Assembly: GCA_026770585.1 (NCBI GenBank)
Contig: MU646354.1
Coordinates: 32,183 to 48,448 of the forward strand
Direction of reading: 5' to 3'
DNA: 16,266 bases
Source: Baffinella frigidus
Taxonomy: Eukaryota > Cryptophyceae > Cryptomonadales > Baffinellaceae
Positions 11,338-16,266 of this stretch are shown piece by piece (positions within the stretch are counted from its first letter, which is position 1; every line of letters begins with the position of its first letter). Position numbers and translations under genes: made by a program. The notes under the pieces are model-generated. The model saw only the letters and a program-made list of their open reading frames with translations, ran no database searches and was not told the DNA's origin.

Positions 11338-11460
11338 TACAGGGGTACCTCGCTCATAAGACCCCCCCCCCCCCGCATAGGACCACCATAGGGCCCTAGG
11401 CATAGACCTACTGTAGAGTCTTGGGGGGGGGCGGTTTCTTATGAGCGAGGTACCCCTGTA
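11338..11460. mobile_element. MITE family A, copy A1
   Basis: A 123-bp near-perfect palindrome. It starts TACAGGGGTACCTCGCTCAT and ends with the complement, with C-run and G-run arms around a CCTAGG-rich centre. TA ends fit a TA duplication. Confidence 0.92.
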
Positions 11461-11527
11461 ATCCCTGAAACGCCCCCGCCCCGCACCCAGAGAGAATTGC
11501 TTGTGTGCGGTGGTGTCACGTGCTGCC

Positions 11528-11555
11528 ACTTCTTTCGGCGGCGCAGGGGATGTTC
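11528..11555 (+). pseudogene. Fragment resembling the AAAGNFY codons
   Basis: GGCGGCGCAGGGGATGTTCTAC, against GCTGCTGCGGGCAACTTCTAC at 11173-11193. It lies immediately before MITE A2, while TACACCAGCGTGCGC resumes right after the element (11695). Confidence 0.45.
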
Positions 11556-11688
11556 TACAGGGGTACCTCGCTCACAAGAAACCGCTCCCCCCTAGGACCC
11601 TACAATAGGACCCTACAGTAGGACCATGCGTAGGGCCCTATGGTGGTCCTAGGGGGGGGCGGTTCCTTATGAGCGAGATACCCCTGTA
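11556..11688. mobile_element. MITE family A, copy A2
   Basis: 133 bp, same ends as A1, with a slightly longer centre (extra CCCTACAGTAGGACC-type unit). It appears to separate two halves of an exon-like sequence: FY before it and YTSVRAQ after it. Confidence 0.92.
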
Positions 11689-11694
11689 CCAAAG

Positions 11695-11740
11695 CTACAC
11701 CAGCGTGCGCGCCCAACCCCCCTGGTTCTGCCTCTATCAA
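11695..11740 (+). pseudogene. Exon-like continuation, YTSVRAQPPWFCLYQ
   Basis: After ACCAAAG the frame reads YTSVRAQPPWFCLYQ with a possible donor CTATCAA|GTTGTC. The first codons duplicate 11190-11205. It could be the true downstream half of the interrupted exon. Confidence 0.4.
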
Positions 11741-11888
11741 GTTGTCTCACTTTTCTAAAGTTGAGGTTCTGGGTTCGTGGCGTCATTCCGTAAACTTTGG
11801 GGGGGAAATGAGCCCGGTCTCTCCGATGTTGGTGAGACCAAACCACCCTGCGATAGGTCTTGGACCCACATCCAGCCAAGCCAGTGGA

Positions 11889-12009
11889 TACAGGGGTACC
11901 TCGCTCATAAGAAACCGCCCCCACCTAGGACCCCACAGTAGGCCTATGCCTAGGGCCCAATGGTGGTCCTAGGGGGGGGGCGTTTTTTTATGAGTGAGGT
12001 ACCCCTGTA
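11889..12009. mobile_element. MITE family A, copy A3
   Basis: 121 bp with the same ends. It is followed by G, so its end reads CCCCTGTAG, a possible splice acceptor. A pyrimidine-rich tract and a candidate terminal exon follow. Confidence 0.9.
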
Positions 12010-12067
12010 GTGCGCATGACCTCTCTCGTCGTCCCTGCTCAAACTGTCCTCTCTGGTCCTCTGGGAG

Positions 12068-12163
12068 TGCACGCGAACTGACGTCCTGCGTCGGGGTGAG
12101 CAGATGTCATCGCAGTTTGACACCAACCCCCTCGACGCCGCCGCCGCCGACAAGCAGTACTAG
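12068..12163 (+). CDS. Candidate terminal exon, unidentified protein
   Basis: A pyrimidine-rich stretch (12020-12062) leads to GGGAG|TGC. The frame then reads TRTDVLRRGEQMSSQ then FDTNPLDAAAADKQY and stops at TAG 12161. It is hydrophilic and protein-like but not recognised. Linking it to the exon at 11088 rests only on strand and order. Confidence 0.35.
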   Translation, partial: CTRTDVLRRGEQMSSQFDTNPLDAAAADKQY

Positions 12164-12174
12164 CCTCGCGTACA

Positions 12175-12279
12175 TACCCCTTATGTGGCCAGGCAGTCAC
12201 ATTTGACGGCCAAGAGGTCCTAGGCAGGTCGTAGGGCCCTACGGTAGGGCGTATGAGCCTACTGGGCACTGAAGGGATT
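12175..12279. mobile_element. MITE family B, copy B3
   Basis: 105 bp in the same orientation as B1, with diverged ends (TACCCCTTATGTGGCC ... CTGAAGGGATT). The core GGTCGTAGGGCCCTACGGTA is retained. It lies 12 bp after the stop codon at 12161. Confidence 0.85.
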
Positions 12280-12451
12280 GCGCGGACCGAGGCTAGGACG
12301 AGCCTGCCCCGGGCCATTTCATCGACTGTATGCGGGGTGAGCTCTAATAGTATTGTGTGTGCCCTGTTAGGACTGTAACCTCGCACAAGTGAAGGACATA
12401 CAGCAAGGACAGGCGCGACACCCACGACGGTTGACTGAAATTGGCAGGGGT

Positions 12452-12574
12452 TACAGGGGTACCTCGCTCATAAGAAACTGCCCCCCCCCCTAGGACCACC
12501 CCAGGACCCTAGGCGTGGTCCCTACTGTAGGGTCCTAGGGGGGGGCGGTTTCTTATGAGCGAGGTACCCCTGTA
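12452..12574. mobile_element. MITE family A, copy A4
   Basis: 123 bp with near-perfect ends. Its last TA is also the first TA of B4 at 12573. Confidence 0.92.
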
Positions 12575-12684
12575 TCCCTCACGTGGCCAGGGAGTCAAAA
12601 TTGACCCCCGGCAGGTCCCAGACAGGTCCTAGGGCCCTACGGCAGGGCGTATGAGCCTACTGGTAGGGCGTATCCGCCTACTGG
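12573..12684. mobile_element. MITE family B, rearranged copy B4
   Basis: The left end TATCCCTCACGTGGCC and the core are intact. The right end is a duplicated GGTAGGGCGTATNNGCCTAC in place of the normal terminus. Confidence 0.75.
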
Positions 12685-12740
12685 GGCGGGCGCGAGAGAT
12701 TTGACGAGGCGCGGCGTCGTAGGATGCTCACACACCTTTC

Positions 12741-12844
12741 TATCCCTTAAGTGACCAGTAGGCTCATACGCCCTACCGTAGGGCCCTAGGACCTGCGTAT
12801 GGCTTCCACGGGCGATTATTCGCCCGTTGGTCACTTAAGGGATA
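12741..12844. mobile_element. MITE family B, copy B5
   Basis: 104 bp, TATCCCTTAAGTGACC ... GGTCACTTAAGGGATA, with a different second arm (GGGCGATTATTCGCCCG hairpin). Confidence 0.85.
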
Positions 12845-12916
12845 CGGGCACCTCGCTCATAAGAAACCGCACCCCCCCTAGGGACCACCGCAGGGCCCTA
12901 GGAATAGGCCTACTGT
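12845..12916. mobile_element. MITE family A, truncated copy A5
   Basis: The left half only, CACCTCGCTCATAAGAAACC through the CCTAGG-rich centre; the right arm is missing. It abuts B5, the second A-B junction in the cluster. Confidence 0.75.
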
Positions 12917-13764
12917 ACATGTTGCTATAGGAGGTTTGGTCGGCCTGGCACTGAAGGTACATTTAACTCAAGCCAGGGGCACTCTCTCGATGGAACCACA
13001 ACTATATGCACGCCGCGCGTGGCAATGGCTTTACACTCGTTCCACATCAGGCCCTACTAAACTTTACGTAGTTGACTTAGCCCGGGGCTTTAAGTTGACA
13101 GTCAAAATCCGTGGACCCAGGCGGATCTTTTTCCATGGGGGCCGTGAGGACGCGACACAGCGCCCTCGCCGTTCTCTCTCTGCGTCAGCTCCTCCTGCGT
13201 AGGTGCAGGGCCACCACCGGGAAGCTGTCGGCGGGTGGTCCCTGCGAAACCCGTCTTGGGGCGGGCTCGGGACTCGCTGAAATCCGACTGGAGGCGAAGA
13301 TGGGCGCAGAACCCGCATGCCATCGAAGCGCAGATCGGGTGGAGGGGGACGCTGCAGCGCCTCTTCATGCAGGATACCGTTTTAGGGCGAGCGCTGGGCG
13401 CCGCCCTCGCAGGCAAGGAGACGTGGATCCTGCCCAGTGAGCGGCCACTTGAGCTCTTCCATCGTCGGCAGCAGGGATGTTCCCACCCAGATCGCAACTT
13501 GTTGCGTTCTTTCAGCGCAAGGTCGTGCCACACAGTGTGCTTGCCGGACGATGAGGCCCACAATTGTCCAACCCCCAGCAGGGGTCGTGTACGGATGCCA
13601 GCAGCTGGGCCCCTCGCTGCTGCCTTTGCCTCGGCGCTGAGACTTCGCTGGGTCTAATCGCACATGTCGGCGAGGCAATGCGCAGGGCACTCTTCAACCG
13701 CTCGGCAGCAAGACGCACGTTTCAGGGACGGCACCAGGCTGCGCAACGGTCAGGTCACAGCCGT
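12917..13764. other. Region with unconvincing reading frames
   Basis: Overlapping frames exist on both strands: 12936-13202 plus, 13235-13657 plus and 13102-13563 minus. The plus frame around 13275-13460 (SDWRRRWAQNPHAIEAQIGW, then LQRLFMQDTVLGRALGAALA) looks most protein-like, but no family, splice pattern or start context supports it. It could be a decayed gene or an exon. Confidence 0.3.
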
Positions 13765-14120
13765 GCAGGGATCCCAGCAGCGTCGCTAGATCCCTGGGCC
13801 AGGAAGGCTCGCACATGTTGACCTTGGCAATGGGCAGTGTAGGTTGCCAACAGTCTCGCTGGATCCCTGGGGGTGCGCCTGCGCGTGCCATCTGTCACTC
13901 CTTCGGGGGCGTGTGTTCGGATTCCAGCAACGTTGCTGGATCCCTTGGTGCGTGCTTGCGCGTGCCTGTCGTTAATCCTCCCGGGGCGTGTGTCGGGATT
14001 CCAGCACTGGTCGGGATCCCTTGGTGCGGACTTTCGCGTGCCCTCTGTCGCGCCTTCGGGGGCTTACATCGGGATTCCACCAACGGTGCTGGAACTCTGG
14101 GCGCGTGCTTGCGCGTGCCT
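13765..14120. repeat. ~76-bp palindromic tandem repeat, about five units
   Basis: Units begin near 13769, 13848, 13921, 13997 and 14073 with GGATTCCAGCAACGTTGCTG-type sequence. In the third unit it contains the perfect 16-bp palindrome CCAGCAACGTTGCTGG (13924-13939). Each continues with GTGCGTGCTTGCGCGTGCC and a CTTCGGGGGCGTGT-like stretch. The array passes without a gap into the 70-bp array. Confidence 0.8.
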
Positions 14121-16266
14121 CTTAGGAACACGTTCTGTTTAGGGTGGAAGCCTTCGAACACCCAAATAGGAAGGTCCTAATACGTGACTATTGAAAGCAC
14201 GTTTCGTTTAGGGCGTTAGCCCTTGGACTTCCTTGTAGGAAGGTCCTAATACGTGGCTCTTGAGAAATACATTTCGCTTAGGGCGGTAGCCCCTGGACTC
14301 CCAACTAGGGAGGTCCTATACGTGACTCTGAGAAGCACGTTTCGTTTAGGGCTGTGGCCCTCGGACTCCCAAATAGGGAGTTCCTAATACGTGCCTCCTG
14401 AGGAGCACGGTTTGTTAGGGCGTTAGCCCTGGGACTCCCAAATAGGGAGGTCCTAATACGTGACTCTTGACGAGCACGTTTCGTTTTGGGCGTTGGCCCT
14501 CATACTCCTTGAAAGGGAGGTCCTACACGTGACTATTAAAGAGCACGTTTCGTTTAGGGCGTTAGCCCTTGAAGGTGACTCCTGATGAACATGGTTTGTT
14601 TAGGGCGGTAGCCCTCGGACTCCCTGATAGGGAGGTCCTATGCGTGACTCTCGAGGAGCACGTTTCGCTTAGGGCGTTGGCCCTACGACTCCCTAATAGG
14701 GAGGTCCTAATACGTGACTCCCGAGGAGCACGCTTCGTGTAGGGCAGTAGCCCTTTGAAAACAGGGACGTCCTGTTCGTGACTCTTGACGTACGTTTCGT
14801 TTAGGGCGTTAGCCCTCGGACTGACTAATACGGAGTTCCTGATACGTGGCTCTTGAGGAGAACGAGAGCACGTTTGTGAGGGCGTTGACCCTCCGACTCG
14901 CTACGAGGGAGGCCTTAATACGTGACTCCTGAGGAGCACGTTTCGTGCAGGGTGTTAGCCCTCGGACTCCCAAATAGGGAGGTCCTATACATGCCTCTTC
15001 GGAGCACGTTTCGTTTAGGGCGTTAGCCCTGGGACTGCCTAATAGGCAGGTCCTAATACTTGACTCCTGAGGAGCACGTTTCGGTGAGGGCAATAGCCCT
15101 TGGACTTCCAAGTTGGGAGGTCCTAATACGCGACTCTCGAGGAGCACGTTTGATTAGGGCGGTAGCCCTGGGACTCTCTAATAGAAAGGTCCCAATACGT
15201 GACTCCGGAGGAGCACGTTTGTTTAGGGCATTAGCCCTTGGACTGCCTCATAGGGACCTTCTATACGTGACAGTTGGAAGCACGTTTCGTTGAGAGCGTT
15301 AGCCCTTTGACCCCCCAATAGGGGGTCCTATACGTGACTCCTGAGGAACACGTTTCGTTGAGGGCATTGGCCCTTGGACCCCCCAAATAGGGAGGTCCTA
15401 ATACGTGACTCCGGAGGAGCACGTTTGGGTTGGGGCGTTGCCCCTCGGACTTCCAAATAGGGAGTTCCTATACGTGACTCTTAAGAGCACTTTTTGTTTA
15501 GGGCTGTAGCCCTCGACCTCCCAAATAGGGAGTTGCTAATACGTGCCTCCTGAGGAGCACGGTTGGTTCAGGGCGGTAGCCCTGGGACTCCATAATAGGA
15601 AGATCCTGTGCGTGACTCCTGAGGAGCGCGTTTTGTAGAGGGCGTTGGCCCTCGCACTCTCCTATACGGAGGTCCTGATACGTGACTCTTAGGAGCACGC
15701 TTCGTTTAGGGCATTAGCCCTTGGACTTTTTAAGAGGGAGGTCCTAATCGTGACTCTTAGAAGCACGTTTCGTTTAGGGTGGCAGCCCTCGGACTGCCTG
15801 ATAAGGAGGTCCTAAAACGTGGCTCTTAAGAGCACTTTTCGTTCAGGGCGGTAGCCCTTGGACCCCCAAGGAGGAAGGTCCTAATACGTGACTTCTAAGG
15901 AGCACGTTTCGTTGAGAGCAGTAGCCCTCGGACTCTCTAATAGGAGGTCCTCATACGTGACTCATAAGAGCACGTTCCGTTTAGGACGTTAGCCTTGGGA
16001 CGCCCTAATAGAATAGGGAGGTCCTGATACGTGTCTCTTGCAAGCACGTTTGATTAGGGCAGTAGCCCTTGGACTCCCCAGTAGGGGGTCCTATGCGTGA
16101 CGCTTAGGAGCACGCGTCGTTGAGGACGTTAGCCCTCGGACTCCCTTCCCTAATCAGGAGGTCCTAACACGTGACTCTTGGAAGCACGTTGCGTTTAGGG
16201 CATTGGCCCTTGGACCCCCCAAATAGGGAGGTCCTAATACGTGACTCCTGAGGAGCACGTTTGGTT
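14121..16266. repeat. ~70-bp satellite-like array, about 31 units, open at right edge
   Basis: Each unit has three short inverted repeats in fixed order: AGGGCGTTAGCCCT; GGACTCCCAAATAGGGAGG followed by TCC; and ACGTGACTCCTGAGGAGCAC followed by GT. Unit length is mostly 65-72 bp, with small indels. One unit (near 14548-14592) lacks the second module. Several changes are paired so that stems survive. There are no long reading frames. It is probably a satellite or a repeated hairpin transcript unit; the sequence does not decide which. Confidence 0.93.

Noticed and set aside
11323-12153. Repeated peptide YRGTSLIRNRPPPR as a protein domain
   Set aside because: It is the translation of the family A MITE end on either strand and has no independent coding evidence.
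14121-16266. CRISPR array
   Set aside because: There are no constant repeats separated by unique spacers. The whole ~70-bp unit is repeated with variation throughout, in a eukaryotic context.

Overview
The window reads as nuclear DNA of a eukaryote, probably a unicellular alga or similar protist. The evidence is a multi-exon gene with canonical GT-AG introns, a mitochondrial AAA-ATPase of the BCS1 family, TTTAGGG/TTTCGGG-like repeats, and very many small palindromic (MITE-like) elements. I cannot name the species from sequence alone. There are no operons, bacterial signals, rRNA or tRNA that I can see.

Positions 1-8744, minus strand: one gene for a BCS1-like mitochondrial chaperone / AAA-ATPase. 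I assembled it by eye from eight exons: 8612 (or 8744)-8029, 7819-7730, 6657-6586, 5350-5269, 3119-3066, 2715-2299, 1492-1422 and 407-1 (runs off the left edge). All seven junctions are GT-AG and all keep phase. The joined product has, in order, an N-terminal membrane segment, the BCS1 N-domain, Walker A, Walker B, the second AAA helix motif, a sensor-1/Arg-finger segment and a BCS1-type C-terminal lid. No single long open frame shows this gene, because it is split into small exons by repeat-filled introns of about 200-2150 bp.

The most unusual feature is that exons 2, 3, 4, 5, 7 and 8 each have one or more partial extra copies of an exon edge inside a neighbouring intron, generally next to a small inverted-repeat element. 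At exon 3 this has become a 90-bp tandem array of mini-exon plus mini-intron units. The same pattern is seen on the plus strand in a second, unidentified coding locus (about 10160-12163). There an exon encoding a peptide around ATVAANHSGSGLLQHSRLDG has repeated partial copies, separated by MITEs.

Positions 8745-9880 are probably intergenic with no recognised gene. Positions 9880-10260 are a degenerate telomere-type (CCCTAAA/CCCCAAA) tract. Positions 11209-12916 hold two interleaved MITE families: family A (~123 bp, five copies) and family B (105 bp, four copies here plus one at 499). Positions 12930-13760 hold only unconvincing reading frames. Positions 13765-14120 are a ~76-bp palindromic tandem repeat. 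From ~14120 to the right edge there are about 31 copies of a ~70-bp repeat. Each unit carries three short hairpins, with several paired substitutions that keep the stems.
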